Source: an uncultured Clostridia bacterium
GTDB lineage: Bacteria > Bacillota > Clostridia > Christensenellales > Aristaeellaceae
DNA: 5,749 nucleotides
Direction: 5' to 3'
NCBI GenBank assembly: GCA_934636425.1
Contig: CAKUAV010000179.1
Span: 1-5,749 of the forward strand
Both the position numbers and the translations under genes were made by a program. Shown piece by piece: positions 5,364 to 5,749 of the stretch. The notes beneath the pieces are model-generated. The model did no database searches. It was not told the DNA's origin and saw nothing but the letters and a program-made list of their open reading frames with translations. The number at the start of each line of letters is the position of its first letter. Position 1 is the first letter of the stretch.

Positions 5364-5749
5364 CAGGCGTGAATCGAGGCAAAACGCAACAACAGAAACG
5401 GAAGGCCGGGCGCAAACCGAGGGCAGATCGGTACAACAGAAACGGAACGCCGAGCATGAATCGATGGCAAACTGCCGTGCCAGAGACGCGATGCTGGGCA
5501 TGCGTCGAGGGCAAAACGCCGCGACAGAAACGCATCGCCGGGCGCGCGCCGATGGCAAACGCCGCGACAGAACCGCAACGCCGGACGTGAACCGATGGCA
5601 GATCGCCGCGACAGAACCGCAACGCCGGGCATGCGCCGAGGGCAAACCGCCGCGACAGAACCGCAATGCCGGACGCGCGCCGAGGGCAAACCGCCGCGCC
5701 AGAACCGCAATGCCGGACACGCGCCAAGGGCAAACCGCCGCGCCAGAAC
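5362..5749. repeat. Degenerate 44-bp tandem repeat array, running off the window
   Basis: Consecutive units start at 5362, 5405, 5449, 5493, 5537, 5580, 5624, 5668 and 5712. All are 44 bp except the first and fifth, which are 43 bp, and the last, which is cut at 38 nt by the window end. Most units follow the pattern GCCGG-C, a variable stretch, GAGGGCAAA, CCGCCGCG, ACAGAACCGCAA. Similarity rises to the right: the last two copies differ at 2 of 38 positions, the two before at about 4 of 44, while the leftmost copies are strongly diverged. There are no unique spacers, so it is not a CRISPR array. The unit lacks stop codons in most frames and 44 is not a multiple of 3, so a minus-strand reading cycles through three peptide phrases every three units. 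I read it as a non-coding minisatellite-like array; a minus-strand repeat protein starting beyond the window is a less likely alternative. Confidence 0.85.

Noticed and set aside
5240..5590. Plus-strand ORF of 116 codons starting with GTG
   Set aside because: It has no ribosome binding site, a highly charged composition, and most of it is array sequence.
5105..5733. Three overlapping minus-strand ORFs (159-201 codons) across the repeat array
   Set aside because: All three frames are open because of the stop-free 44-bp unit. They carry the same phrases in shifted order and no start signal is visible in the window.
5362..5749. CRISPR array
   Set aside because: The units abut with no unique spacers and diverge along their full length; no cas genes are present.

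Overview
The window looks like chromosomal DNA from a GC-rich Gram-positive anaerobe, probably a clostridial lineage. The basis is strong AGGAGG-type ribosome binding sites, T-tailed rho-independent terminators, a sigma-A-like promoter and a Bacillota-type gene set. This placement is an inference; nothing here fixes genus or species.

Nucleotides 1-4972 form a purine-nucleoside-type ABC importer locus. It begins with the C-terminal two thirds of a BMP-family (BmpA/PnrA/NupN-like) substrate-binding protein, closed by a strong terminator at 661-695. A new promoter (TTGCAA, 17-bp spacer, TATAAT; 714-742) follows. It opens a leader of about 337 nt with no convincing gene but several hairpins that could compete with one another. 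Three tightly packed genes come next: a tandem-domain ATPase (1086-2633), a first permease (2636-3889) and a second permease (3886-4917). Their junctions are 2 nt apart and then overlap by 4 nt, so they are almost certainly one transcript, ending at an 11-bp stem terminator (4935-4972). The binding protein would capture the nucleoside outside the membrane, the two permeases would form the channel, and the ATPase would power it. The binding protein has its own terminator and stricter codon bias, which suggests it is made in excess over the membrane complex.

Nucleotides 4973-5749 hold no gene I can support. They contain two adjacent stem-loops of the kind seen in dispersed bacterial repeats (5036-5084), a pyrimidine-rich stretch, a 14-bp inverted repeat (5205-5218 / 5289-5302), an 11-bp hairpin (5339-5363), and a degenerate tandem array with a 44-bp period (5362 to the window end, with probable decayed copies back to about 5235). 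Array copies become more alike towards the right edge, so the array probably continues past the window. It stays open in most reading frames because 44 is not a multiple of 3 and the unit lacks stops. The long ORFs there are therefore not evidence of coding.

The most notable items are the 44-bp array and the structured leader of the transporter operon. The transporter itself is a recognised family.
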